DNA from: Pseudomonas sp. GD04019
GTDB lineage: Bacteria; Pseudomonadota; Gammaproteobacteria; Pseudomonadales; Pseudomonadaceae
DNA: 64,000 nt
Direction: 5' to 3'
Assembly (NCBI RefSeq): GCF_029837695.1
Contig: NZ_JAOEEA010000003.1
Location: 248,001 to 312,000 of the forward strand
The translations under genes were made by a program, and so were the position numbers. Positions 16,050-25,149 of the stretch are shown here, in pieces. The notes below the pieces were generated by a model. The model was not told the origin of the DNA, did not search any database, and was given only the letters and a program-made list of their open reading frames with translations. Position 1 is the first letter of the stretch. Every line of letters starts with the position of its first letter.

Positions 16050-16802
16050 TCAGGCAGGTTCCTGGGCCGGAGTTGGTGCCTGCTTGCGGACGTTGCGAAC
16101 AAACATCACCGTGCCGCGCATCTCGACGTCAAACAGTTCTGAGGTGCGGATGAGATCACCTAGCTTCTGATAGCCGTAGTTCACGACAGAGAACGAGCTG
16201 TTGTTGTGGATGTAGTCCGACACCCTGCTCAGCAGCGACCAGCCATCATCGCCAGCCGTCTGATCTGCGGCATTGCGAAGCAGGCGAACCAAGGACGTGT
16301 CGCAGCGCAGCTCATTGCGAGTTTTCTTCTTCGGTTGCTCATCCGTGGACGCCTTACCGTCATCAGGGGCCCGAACTAAGTTCTCCACATAGATGAATGA
16401 GGTGCATGCGTGCACAAAGGCGGACGGTGTCTTCTTCTCGCCGAACCCATAAACCGGGAAGCCGCTTTCTTGCAGGCGCAGAGCAAGTGGCGTGAAGTCG
16501 CTGTCACTGGTCATCAAGGCGAAAGCGTCGATGTTCTTGCTATAGAGCAGATCCATCGCGTCGATGATCATGGCCGCGTCGGTCGCGTTCTTGCCCTTCG
16601 TATAGGCGAACTGCTGCATGGGCCGAATGGCGAAGGGATGCAGACGCTCAACCCAACCCGATAGGCCGTCGCTCTTCCAGTCACCGTGCGCATGTCGTAC
16701 GTTGGCCATGCCGTACTTGGCGAGCTCTTCCAGCACACCCTCGATGGCGTTGTGGCTGACATTGTCGCAGTCGATTAGTAGAGCAATGCGCTTCTGTTGC
16801 AT
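16050..16802 (-). CDS. NYN-domain (DUF88) ribonuclease with C-terminal LOTUS-like domain
   Basis: A 250-residue protein from the ATG at 16802. The N-terminal NYN PIN-like nuclease has its acidic set visible: LLIDCDN (D11, D13), KNATDAAMIIDAMDLL (D75) and LMTSDSDFTPL (D100, D102). The C-terminal part (about 165-235: SLVRLLRNAADQT, GYQKLGDLIRTSELFDVE) looks like an OST-HTH/LOTUS RNA-binding domain. The combination suggests an RNA-cleaving enzyme. It is followed by the Abi-type gene and divergent, by 57 bases, from the PLD nuclease gene, forming a compact defence-like cluster. Confidence 0.85.
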   Translation of the reverse strand: MQQKRIALLIDCDNVSHNAIEGVLEELAKYGMANVRHAHGDWKSDGLSGWVERLHPFAIRPMQQFAYTKGKNATDAAMIIDAMDLLYSKNIDAFALMTSDSDFTPLALRLQESGFPVYGFGEKKTPSAFVHACTSFIYVENLVRAPDDGKASTDEQPKKKTRNELRCDTSLVRLLRNAADQTAGDDGWSLLSRVSDYIHNNSSFSVVNYGYQKLGDLIRTSELFDVEMRGTVMFVRNVRKQAPTPAQEPA

Positions 16803-16859
16803 GAGGACATCCTTGTTCGGGTATGCAGGGCACTTGCAGCGATAGTAAAAGGAGATGGA

Positions 16860-17918
16860 ATGAACGGACAAATGTCGACCTTCGTGGCCCCTGACCAATA
16901 CAAGCAACGGCTAGAACAGCTGCTCGATGATGAGCACGATCTCGCGCTTGCGATTGCCTTCTGGGGGGAAGGTGCCCTAGAGCTGATATCCAGCCGGCCA
17001 AGCAAAAGCTTTCGCCTCTTGTGCAACCTTAAGTCGGGCGGAACGAACCCCTACGTTATTCGCGAGCTCTGCACGCTCGCCAAGAACAGCGATGGTCGCA
17101 TTCAGATTCTTCAGTGTGACAGGCTTCATGCCAAGGTCGTGGTCGGGGAACGCCAGGCGCTGATCGGCTCTGCGAACGTCTCAACGAACGGCCTCGGACT
17201 GGGTGATCAAGGTGTGGCCCACTGGCTGGAAGCTGGCGTGCTCGCGTCTGACGAGACCGTAGTAGGGAGTGCCCGGAACTGGTTCGATGAACTGTGGAAA
17301 TCGAACGGCGTACGGTCGATAAGAAACGAGGACATCGAAGCTGCTGCCAAGGTCTGGACGCAAAATCGTCGCGGCTGGCAGCTCCCAGGTGACCCACAAG
17401 ATGAGTTCGATCTGCATAGCTTCTCCGCGAGCGATCTTGAAGGGCTTCCTGCGTATGTCCTGCTGTACCGCTCTCGCGTGAGCGAGGAGGCTGTTGAGGT
17501 GACCGAGGAGTTTGAGGCGCAACAACCAGAGAGTGCAGACGCTCTGGACTGGTGGCCATTCGAATCCTGGCCGGTCAACCTGAGCGACGAGAAAGAGGTG
17601 GATCACCTGTCCATTTACTACGCCACGAATGGCCGGGTAATCGTCGACGGTGTGTGTCGCATGATCGGCCAGCGCCTGCCGCTTCAGTACGCAGATGCGT
17701 CTGAAGGGCCGGGTCATATCGACATGGCTTTGGCTCAGGAAACTCTGCTCAACCGACCTTTTGCAGAGACTGGTAGAAAGTTAATGGCAGAGCAGTTACA
17801 GCCATTCGGGCGCGAGCTCTGGGTTGCAGCAGGTCATGGCTCGCAGAGCGACCAACCAGTACGCCGAATTCATATCGCCGAGTTGGCCCGAGTACTTCAC
17901 GAGCAGAGCAGTCGTTGA
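16860..17918 (+). CDS. phospholipase D-like nuclease-family protein
   Basis: A 352-residue protein with one PLD half-site: H90, K92 and a following GSAN (RLHAKVVV...LIGSANVSTNGLG). A single HxK(x)GSxN motif is typical of dimeric PLD nucleases such as those in restriction and defence systems. The ATG at 16860 has GGAG 9 bases upstream. The C-terminal ~200 residues are unrecognised. It is transcribed divergently from the NYN gene with a 57-bp shared promoter region and is followed 60 bases later by the zinc-ribbon gene. Confidence 0.8.
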   Translation: MNGQMSTFVAPDQYKQRLEQLLDDEHDLALAIAFWGEGALELISSRPSKSFRLLCNLKSGGTNPYVIRELCTLAKNSDGRIQILQCDRLHAKVVVGERQALIGSANVSTNGLGLGDQGVAHWLEAGVLASDETVVGSARNWFDELWKSNGVRSIRNEDIEAAAKVWTQNRRGWQLPGDPQDEFDLHSFSASDLEGLPAYVLLYRSRVSEEAVEVTEEFEAQQPESADALDWWPFESWPVNLSDEKEVDHLSIYYATNGRVIVDGVCRMIGQRLPLQYADASEGPGHIDMALAQETLLNRPFAETGRKLMAEQLQPFGRELWVAAGHGSQSDQPVRRIHIAELARVLHEQSSR

Positions 17919-17978
17919 AACGAAGGAAATGCCAGTGTTCCGACATGCATCTAGTGTCGAGCGGCTAAGGGAGGGGCG

Positions 17979-18752
17979 GTGGACGTTTTCAGTGTGAAAG
18001 AGCACCTAGAGCGGGCAAGAGAGCTGTTGGAGGCTGGAGACGAAACCTCAGTGCGCTACGCATGTTTGGAAATGCGTTTCTCCATAGAGAAAATCGTTTA
18101 CAGGAAGCTGTCGAAGCTCGCGGAGAAAATCCCTCCTGCGATATACCGCACATGGCAGCCACACAAGGCCATGAAGCTTCTGCTGAACTTTGAACCGCAA
18201 GCAGATCAGAACGTAAAGGTTGCGGTTTGCTCGGTCGCTGAGGATGGTTCGCCCGCAGGGGATTGGTCTGACCTCGGGGAGGCGAGAGCCTTTAAGCACC
18301 AATGGCTGAATAAGTACTACAACAAGCTGGGCGGCTATCTCCACGCGCCGCCTCTTCATGAGAAGAGAAAGCCTGCTCATGAAGTCGTGGGCTCGCTCAG
18401 AGAAATCCTGAAGGAATTGGACTACGTTGCTGCTTCCAGCATGGTTATGAGCTTCACGATCACGGGAAATTTCCCCTGCGAGAAATGCGGTACAGCTATC
18501 TATTTCAGCGAGGAACAAATCAAGGCTCAAGCTGAACTAGAGTGCTACAACCAGGCATGTCCGGTTCGCTACAAAATCATAGGTTTTGGTGACAAGCTAA
18601 AAGTCGAGCGGCTCCATTGCTTCGACTACCGCTGCACTCGCTGTCATGCTGAGAACTCTCTTCCGGGCCCGTTGCATCATGAGGTTCGCCAATGCACCTC
18701 TTGCGGCCAACCTCACCACTTCGAGTGCTTTTTCAAGGCAGCGATGTCTTGA
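17979..18752 (+). CDS. hypothetical protein with helical N-terminus and zinc ribbons
   Basis: A 257-residue protein starting at GTG 17979, with GGGAGGGG just upstream. The N-terminal ~150 residues are helical (VKEHLERARELLEAGDE, RYACLEMRFSIEKIVYRKL) and HEPN-like in feel, without a clear R-x4-6-H. The C-terminal part has two possible zinc ribbons: CEKC...CYNQAC and CTRC...CTSC...C. It is co-directional with the PLD gene. Probably part of the same module; role unknown. Confidence 0.65.
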   Translation: MDVFSVKEHLERARELLEAGDETSVRYACLEMRFSIEKIVYRKLSKLAEKIPPAIYRTWQPHKAMKLLLNFEPQADQNVKVAVCSVAEDGSPAGDWSDLGEARAFKHQWLNKYYNKLGGYLHAPPLHEKRKPAHEVVGSLREILKELDYVAASSMVMSFTITGNFPCEKCGTAIYFSEEQIKAQAELECYNQACPVRYKIIGFGDKLKVERLHCFDYRCTRCHAENSLPGPLHHEVRQCTSCGQPHHFECFFKAAMS

Positions 18753-18887
18753 CTGAAAACGCTACTAGCAACGGCCTCTGGTCAAGAATCTGGGCGTATT
18801 CAGCCGGCGCGTCCGGCGTCACAACATCGGCACGTCGCTGCTCACCTCGCTGATTACCAGACACTCCAGTGCATACCAGAGCAACCA

Positions 18888-19481
18888 TCATGGGTTGATG
18901 ACCTCCTTGAGGTCATTGACAGCGTTTGCCACCAATTGGTCGTATTTCCCAGGCCCGTATCGTCTAGCGAGAAAAATCGTCGGGTCGTCGAGAACCACCA
19001 GGCATTTAAGCGATTCTCCTACAATTGGCCTAATAGTGCATGGGGCGTCGTCCACTGCGACTTTAACTTGCCCATCAAGAACTGCGGAATATTTATAGTA
19101 ATGCCCAAAACTAATGTTCATGCAATTAATTCGGCTCCTGAATTCAAGATCACCATTTGAAAACGGATGCGGCTCATCGAATCCTGGAATCAAGGATGCG
19201 ACAAGCATGCTATCAAAACTGTAAGCTCTATCCACTGAGTTAACATCGTTTGGGGCGCTATAAGGGGCAGTGCCAACCCAAGAGATTTCTGCACTGAATC
19301 CCCTCACAACAACCTTCCCCGCATTACCGTGTGCATCCATACAAGCATTGACAGCTTTAGCGATGACTGTTTTCCCCAAGTACTGAAACTCAGCATGACT
19401 CTTAAAGACCGTGGCAGCATATATGCCGTCAACAGGTCTGGTTTGTTCATACTCAGTCGGATAAATGTGTGCCGAGGTCAT
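18888..19481 (-). CDS. hypothetical protein (197 aa)
   Basis: A soluble protein, no signal peptide, with alternating beta-type segments (GKVVVRGFSAEISWVG, YSAVLDGQVKVAVDD, LKCLVVLDDPTIFLARRYG). I recognise no motif or family. It stands alone on the minus strand between the zinc-ribbon gene and mvaT-like gene. The function cannot be given. Confidence 0.5.
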   Translation of the reverse strand: MTSAHIYPTEYEQTRPVDGIYAATVFKSHAEFQYLGKTVIAKAVNACMDAHGNAGKVVVRGFSAEISWVGTAPYSAPNDVNSVDRAYSFDSMLVASLIPGFDEPHPFSNGDLEFRSRINCMNISFGHYYKYSAVLDGQVKVAVDDAPCTIRPIVGESLKCLVVLDDPTIFLARRYGPGKYDQLVANAVNDLKEVINP

Positions 19482-19611
19482 AGAAATCCTTTACGCACTA
19501 GAGGGTTAATCCGCAACTATGTAAGACAACGCTAGACCCGGTTACACTAAAACGCAAACATCATGAAGAGCACACGACCTTCATTAAGCGCTATGCTTTT
19601 CCCACAAACAA

Positions 19612-19635
19612 AAAGGGCCGCATTCGCGGCCCTTT
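19612..19635 (-). terminator. intrinsic terminator after the mvaT-like gene
   Basis: AAAGGGCCGC (19612-19621) pairs perfectly with GCGGCCCTTT (19626-19635) around ATTC. Read on the minus strand it is followed by a T-rich tail (TTTTTGTTTG), so it ends transcription from the mvaT-like gene. Confidence 0.85.
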
Positions 19636-19654
19636 CGTTGAACTTGATACAGAC

Positions 19655-20011
19655 TTATTGAAGCCAGCTTTCAACCTTCTCGGCGCCATACTGCTCTTTC
19701 CAAGCTTTCAGCACCTTGTGATTGCCACCCTTGGTTTCGACAACTTCGCCGTTGTTCGGATTTTTGTAGACCTTCAGAGTGCGCTCGCGGCGGGCACCTT
19801 TGACGGGCGCTACGGAACCTTTGCTAGCCTTGGGATCCAGCAGGTCGATGACATTACGCAGTGAGTAGCCGTATTCACCGAGGAGGGAGCGAATTTTGTT
19901 TTCAAACTCGATTTCCCGCTTAAGTTTCTCATCATCCTTCAGAGCTTCGAGACGCTTTTGTTGCTCAGCGATCTGAGCTTGCAGGGCTTTGTATTCTGCG
20001 ACTATCGACAT
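19655..20011 (-). CDS. MvaT/MvaU-type H-NS-like xenogeneic silencer
   Basis: A 118-residue protein from the ATG at 20011. The N-terminal coiled coil (VAEYKALQAQIAEQQKRLEA, KDDEKLKREIEFENKI) mediates dimerisation, and the C-terminal DNA-binding part (KVYKNPNNGEVVETKGGNHK, LKAWKEQYGAEKVESWLQ) is the MvaT signature. This family coats AT-rich foreign DNA in Pseudomonas. It lies 290 bases from the AT-rich recombinase operon, which it may silence; island- and plasmid-borne copies (Pmr type) are known. Distinct from the chromosomal mvaT by location only; not compared. Confidence 0.9.
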   Translation of the reverse strand: MSIVAEYKALQAQIAEQQKRLEALKDDEKLKREIEFENKIRSLLGEYGYSLRNVIDLLDPKASKGSVAPVKGARRERTLKVYKNPNNGEVVETKGGNHKVLKAWKEQYGAEKVESWLQ

Positions 20012-20301
20012 GGGGTGCTCTCTTAAAGGAGGGGTTGAGGGAAAAGTACAGCAAGGTCTGTAGATATTAAGCCAGAAATCAGGAAGCGAACAACGCAAAG
20101 CCGCAAAAAACAACCAGCATTAGCTTGTCGCGGCAAACGAGCCCCTGAGCTCAGCTCGAATTTGATACCAAACCCGCAGACCACTCGTCGGAGAGTGTAT
20201 CAGAACCGACTTTCATCAACACAAATTAACTCTAAGCATTTCATAGACATAGCACGACAACGCCACTTTAAAGTTGTCAATAAATATATATCGCAAACTT
20301 G

Positions 20302-22602
20302 ATGACAGTTGCAAAGGAGAGAGCTGCGCATATAAATCTCCATATCCGAAACTGGAGATCGGGCATGCCAGCCATAATTCAGAAACTGCATACGGTTGAG
20401 AGGAAGTATCTTCCAACAGAGCTGCCTGAAGTGCTGCTAAGACTATTAGCCTGTACCAAGAATCTATGCGAAAGTGATTATCCGCGCTTAGAAAAAATCT
20501 TCCTATGCTACTACCTTGCAGTCAGTCAATCCTTAAGCATTAACTGGAACAACACTCAAGAGTGCGAGAAATATGCAAGATTGTTTATTGGGGCAGTATT
20601 GTCTGGCGAACTTATAGACTTGTCAGACCAACGAAAATACAGATTTATATCAACTTGGAACTATGCAATTCAAAAGCTTTACACTGACGGCGATTTTAAT
20701 CAGCCCGCGCTGTGTATTAACATGAAATTCGACACCACTGATATCCACGAGATAATCTTATCATTTGCGAAGATACAAATAAACGAATCAGCTAAATACA
20801 CGCTAAAAACATGGCAAGCAACAAACCAGAATGGGGAGGCAATACACCTTCCGCTTACCGGAATTTACCTAGCCCGTGGCAAAAAATTCTCTGAATCCCT
20901 ATTCACAATTTGCAAGTGCAATCTTGCCCGCAGCCGATCCAGGTATATACCGGCTTTAAAGTACCTGTGCGAATTTATCAGCACTGTTTATCAGGAGATG
21001 ACCGATAAGGACTTTCTTGATCCAGACAAATCCCGGATATTTTGGTCTGACTTTAAAGTCTGGTACTTCACAACCGCTTATGATCGAAATTCCAAAGCAA
21101 GAGTAGTCGCCTCAGTGTGGAAAGAGTTCTGTCAATTCGCGAACGGATCACTATTCGGCACTAAAATATTCTGCGCTCCGACCGGAGGCATAGATAAGTA
21201 CTGCCCGACATTCACGAATCTAGATGAAATTAACACGCGAGATATTAATGGGCGAACTTACAATTTTAAGCTAACTCAACCGATCCCAAACGAAATCTCA
21301 GACTCCGAAGCAATTGAAGTTATATTCAACAAGCTCAGCGCCGACATAAAAACAATAAAATGCTGGGCAATACAACATGCGCAATCTCTTAAAAATCGCT
21401 TAGTCAGAATGAGGACTCTTCAATTGAAGCCTCTGACATTAAAGGCGGCTAACAAAAATGCTATTCCTGGCACTATAGAGTTCGAGCACATAGCAAGCAG
21501 CTCATACAAAATCTACGGGCATGTCACCGAGATGGACATGCGCCTTAAAAGCATATACCCAACTCCACTTAGCGAAGCCGCCAATGTAATTGCAGCTCCG
21601 ACTATCGATGCACTACTGCCTCTTGCCTACTATCTCATCGCGCAGCACCCACAAATCACGCCTAACTTTCTCATAAAACTAGAAATAGTTGACGCGAAAG
21701 ATAATATTGCGGGCCTGATTCAAACAGATAACTGCACATACCTTCGAGGTTTCAAATACAGGCGCGGCGCGCATAACGCAGAGCAGAAAATTAAGCTCTC
21801 AAAATCATCACTTGCCATAGTTAAATTAATTGTTGAGTTAACCAATCCGGCCCGACAATATCTCAAAGACAATTCAGACCCTAACTGGAAAAGATTATTT
21901 TTAACAACCGGAAAAGGGTTTGGTTATCCTAAGACCTTAACCAACCTTTGCTATAGCTCCGAGCGACTGCCTGATATCCTCGACAGTCTTAGAAACGTCC
22001 ATTCAAAACGTCAGCCAAATTCATCATTCGGGCCGCTGAATCTCACAGCTAAGAGCATCAGAGCCACAAGAGCAATAATAGATTTCATCAAACATAAAGA
22101 CTTGAACTCTATTGCCCATGCGCTAGGGCATAAGCAGGTCTCAGAAAGGCTTCTGCGTCGCTACATACCTAAACCAATATTTGAATTTTTTAGCCGCCGC
22201 TGGATTCGAATATTCCAACAAGCACTAATTATCGAAGCAATGGCTGGTAGCGAATATCTGCTTGAAGCTTCAGGCTTGGCCTCTGATACAGAAATTGCCA
22301 TTTTTTTAGAGTGCCACGCGGTCGAGTTTATGCAACCAACGGATCGACCGGCACCAGATCAAATCCCTAAACGCCTACATAATATAGCCAAAGAAATAAT
22401 AATTAATGTCAATGAAGAAATCTTAGAGTTAATGCTTCGCTTGTCTTTAGGCAAAACAGTGCAAAGTGAAAAGAATAGCCTGAACCTTTACTGGAAAAGT
22501 GTCTGCGAAGCCATAATACGAAGAATCGATTCTCCTGATTTCTTTAGGCCCGACATTAAGCTTTGCTTGCAACAAGCAAGATCCAAGCTACTGGCGGACT
22601 AA
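20302..22602 (+). CDS. large tyrosine-recombinase-like protein 1 of the integration module
   Basis: A 766-residue protein with a recombinase-like C-terminal region: SIRATRAIIDFI, then ALGHKQVSERLLRRYI, which keeps the late His and Tyr of tyrosine recombinases while the HxxR box is weak. The long N-terminus is unrecognised. The start may be ATG 20302 or ATG 20365 (GGAG nearby). Its stop overlaps the next start (TAATG). AT-rich base use differs sharply from the flanking chromosome, as for the whole operon. The role is inferred from the co-encoded recombinases and position at the island end. Confidence 0.7.
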   Translation: MTVAKERAAHINLHIRNWRSGMPAIIQKLHTVERKYLPTELPEVLLRLLACTKNLCESDYPRLEKIFLCYYLAVSQSLSINWNNTQECEKYARLFIGAVLSGELIDLSDQRKYRFISTWNYAIQKLYTDGDFNQPALCINMKFDTTDIHEIILSFAKIQINESAKYTLKTWQATNQNGEAIHLPLTGIYLARGKKFSESLFTICKCNLARSRSRYIPALKYLCEFISTVYQEMTDKDFLDPDKSRIFWSDFKVWYFTTAYDRNSKARVVASVWKEFCQFANGSLFGTKIFCAPTGGIDKYCPTFTNLDEINTRDINGRTYNFKLTQPIPNEISDSEAIEVIFNKLSADIKTIKCWAIQHAQSLKNRLVRMRTLQLKPLTLKAANKNAIPGTIEFEHIASSSYKIYGHVTEMDMRLKSIYPTPLSEAANVIAAPTIDALLPLAYYLIAQHPQITPNFLIKLEIVDAKDNIAGLIQTDNCTYLRGFKYRRGAHNAEQKIKLSKSSLAIVKLIVELTNPARQYLKDNSDPNWKRLFLTTGKGFGYPKTLTNLCYSSERLPDILDSLRNVHSKRQPNSSFGPLNLTAKSIRATRAIIDFIKHKDLNSIAHALGHKQVSERLLRRYIPKPIFEFFSRRWIRIFQQALIIEAMAGSEYLLEASGLASDTEIAIFLECHAVEFMQPTDRPAPDQIPKRLHNIAKEIIINVNEEILELMLRLSLGKTVQSEKNSLNLYWKSVCEAIIRRIDSPDFFRPDIKLCLQQARSKLLAD

Positions 22603-24647
22603 TGATGGCGCTGACTAACCTAAATATTCCAGAAGTATTCGCCTTTCTGAAACAGACTGACGGAAGTCGAGGTCTAGAAAGACTGATCACGCAATTCACC
22701 CTTCTAAAATCCCCATTCACCGCAGAGCTGTGGCTTATCGAAGGGCTACAGTACCCAATCAATTTCAACATTTTACTAGCTGATAATTCACGGCTAACAG
22801 ACTCAAAGAATTCTGCGCTCTTGCTAGAACTGAAAACTTGGATCGCCATCCAGCAAGCGCTACCAGAAAATAAAAAAATTCAGTACTCAACAGAACACAT
22901 TCTAAAGCGGATCCGGCATGTCCTCCGCATAATCGACTATTTCCTACTTAGCGATGAAGCTCCGCTGCTAGCAACTCATGGTGTATCGGCATTAACAGGT
23001 AACTCGTTTAAGTCGCTTGCCCATAGGCTATGCACTTTCAACTGCGTCGAAGAGCAGTTCTATGACTGGAGTAAACGCCTTCGTGCTTATCTTATTGAGC
23101 ATTGCTCACATGCCTATAACCATAGTGGTTTGCCGATCCATCCTGATATTGAAAATTTTGAGCCGCACAGGAGAGGCTTCTCACTTAATTTGACAGACGA
23201 GCAAATAGTCAACATACGTAGAAATCTATATCTGAATAGCACAGAGTTTCCTTCTACCCTTAAAAATAGACCGAAAAACCTGCTTAACCCGATCCGGGTC
23301 GCCTTATACGCAAACACTCTATACGGTGAGAGACTATACAAGCTGCCGGCTGAGCTTAAACTTGCCTCACCCATTATAGAGCTCAAAGAAAAGCAGCCCG
23401 CACCAATTCGAAGTAAGCACAATAAAATTGTGAAGCAGAATTTCAGGCTCTACATGTCATGCATTAGGTCGTTAGAGAACATATCTGAGTATGGATCTCG
23501 TCCTCCTCTGCATGCTGAGTTCGAGCTGATTGCTTCTAAAAATCTACGAAATCTGGAGACGTCCGATCCTGATAGGTATCGCTCAGTTCCATTTCACGTA
23601 GGTTTACTTGCTCTAAGGCAGTCGATTGAGTACTCCCTTCGGTACGGCCCCGACATCCTAGACGCAACAGCAAGAATTATTATTGAAGTTAACAATGGAA
23701 ATTTAGATATTAGCGGCGATCATGATCTAACTCCGTATCTGTCCGACAAACTGTTGCTGCTAGGCATAAAGAGATGGACGATATATACGCCTACCGGCAC
23801 TGGAAATAATTTTACGGAGCAATTGAAGGCAAGCGAAGGGCTTTATGAAGCTTTTCTTGTGTTAATTGGCGCAGTGCAAGTAATGCTTGGTCTTCTCAGC
23901 GCCAGGCGCTTTGAAGAGATTCGGAACGTCCGATACAGCAATCTTGACCCTCAGTCCTCTGATCTAATTTTTCACAATGGAAAGTCTGGCATTGGAGACA
24001 AGCGCGCCAAAATTTCCCGGCCTATACCGCCAGTCTGCTTCAAAGTTTTGAATCTTCTTCATGATTTTCATGTATTTCTTTCAGAACATAACATTAGTGA
24101 AACGGACGCCAAATTACTTAGCCTCCCGGACAGATCAACACTTAAAATCAAGCGCACAAACTCGAAAGGATACTATGATGTAATTGATCTATTTTGCGAC
24201 CATGCGCAAATCCCGTTAAACGAGTTTGGCCAACGTTATTACCTTCGCGAGCACCAACTACGTCGTTTCTTTGCACAGGCTTTCTTCTGGTCTTCTCTAG
24301 GGAATTTACACACACTTCGTTGGATGTTGGGTCAAACTGATCCAGAACATATTTACAGATATATATCAGATAATGTTCCAGGCGAGATCTTCATAGACGT
24401 TAAGGCAGAATTTGTAACTGAAGTCCTTCTCCACAGACAGCACTCTAACCCTGAGCTCGAATCGCTTGTAGAGGAACACTTCAACACCAATCGGTTATCA
24501 ATTCTTCTTGAAGAAGAGGTCAGGGATTACATCCAGCTCTTGATAAAAGATAAAACAATTCTGGTAGAGCCACATTACTACTATTCTGACACCGGTAAGT
24601 CATACGACATACTGATCGAGGTCTTACATGAAGACCAATACCTCTGA
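22602..24647 (+). CDS. large tyrosine-recombinase-like protein 2 of the integration module
   Basis: A 681-residue protein from the ATG at 22602, overlapping the previous stop. The C-terminal catalytic domain shows LLSARRFEEIRNVRYSNL (Arg I), EHQLRRFF (HxxR) and LRWMLGQTDPEHIYRYI, with Trp or His at the second position and Tyr as nucleophile. Such large recombinases with degenerate N-termini act in multi-protein integration complexes, as TnpB does in Tn554. Its end overlaps the next gene by 20 bases. Confidence 0.78.
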   Translation: MMALTNLNIPEVFAFLKQTDGSRGLERLITQFTLLKSPFTAELWLIEGLQYPINFNILLADNSRLTDSKNSALLLELKTWIAIQQALPENKKIQYSTEHILKRIRHVLRIIDYFLLSDEAPLLATHGVSALTGNSFKSLAHRLCTFNCVEEQFYDWSKRLRAYLIEHCSHAYNHSGLPIHPDIENFEPHRRGFSLNLTDEQIVNIRRNLYLNSTEFPSTLKNRPKNLLNPIRVALYANTLYGERLYKLPAELKLASPIIELKEKQPAPIRSKHNKIVKQNFRLYMSCIRSLENISEYGSRPPLHAEFELIASKNLRNLETSDPDRYRSVPFHVGLLALRQSIEYSLRYGPDILDATARIIIEVNNGNLDISGDHDLTPYLSDKLLLLGIKRWTIYTPTGTGNNFTEQLKASEGLYEAFLVLIGAVQVMLGLLSARRFEEIRNVRYSNLDPQSSDLIFHNGKSGIGDKRAKISRPIPPVCFKVLNLLHDFHVFLSEHNISETDAKLLSLPDRSTLKIKRTNSKGYYDVIDLFCDHAQIPLNEFGQRYYLREHQLRRFFAQAFFWSSLGNLHTLRWMLGQTDPEHIYRYISDNVPGEIFIDVKAEFVTEVLLHRQHSNPELESLVEEHFNTNRLSILLEEEVRDYIQLLIKDKTILVEPHYYYSDTGKSYDILIEVLHEDQYL

Positions 24648-25149
24648 GTCGCCATCCGTCGTAACACTATATGAGCTATTAACTAGTGTAGCTTCTGGGC
24701 GAACGAGCTTGCCAACCAGTGTTCTCAGCAGTCAGTCATCACTTGCCAACTATTCTGATTCGCATCTAGGAATCTATAAAAGCTCATTGAACACTCTAAA
24801 AGCCAAAGCAAATTCTCTCATTTCTGGTGGATTTCAAGAGCTTGACGGCCAACGGCGTAAAGCTCTTATCCAGATGCAAAAGCGTCCAACTAAATCGAAG
24901 ACTGGTGATGGCCGCACGAAACTAGATCTTGAAGTGAAAATTACGTCTTTAAAATCAGATATTCTATCGCTAGAAGAAGACTTGCTCACTTTTTCCGTTG
25001 CACTTGATACTGCCCTTTCATGGGTAACACGCAACATATCAGATACAAACAATCAACTACTGATCAAGCATTGGAGTCAACAGCGGAAAGAGATTCTCAC
25101 AATGCTCTCCCTGAGGAATCGTCGCAGAACGACGTTTGAACCCCAATGA
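24628..25149 (+). CDS. small coiled-coil accessory protein of the integration module
   Basis: A 173-residue protein with a serine-rich N-terminus and a coiled-coil-like stretch (LDLEVKITSLKSDILSLEED) followed by a basic tail. It overlaps the gene before by 20 bases and the tyrosine recombinase after it by 4 (ATGA). By position and shape it resembles the small TnpC-type partner of Tn554-like recombinase pairs, but I do not see sequence identity that proves it. Confidence 0.6.
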   Translation: MKTNTSESPSVVTLYELLTSVASGRTSLPTSVLSSQSSLANYSDSHLGIYKSSLNTLKAKANSLISGGFQELDGQRRKALIQMQKRPTKSKTGDGRTKLDLEVKITSLKSDILSLEEDLLTFSVALDTALSWVTRNISDTNNQLLIKHWSQQRKEILTMLSLRNRRRTTFEPQ

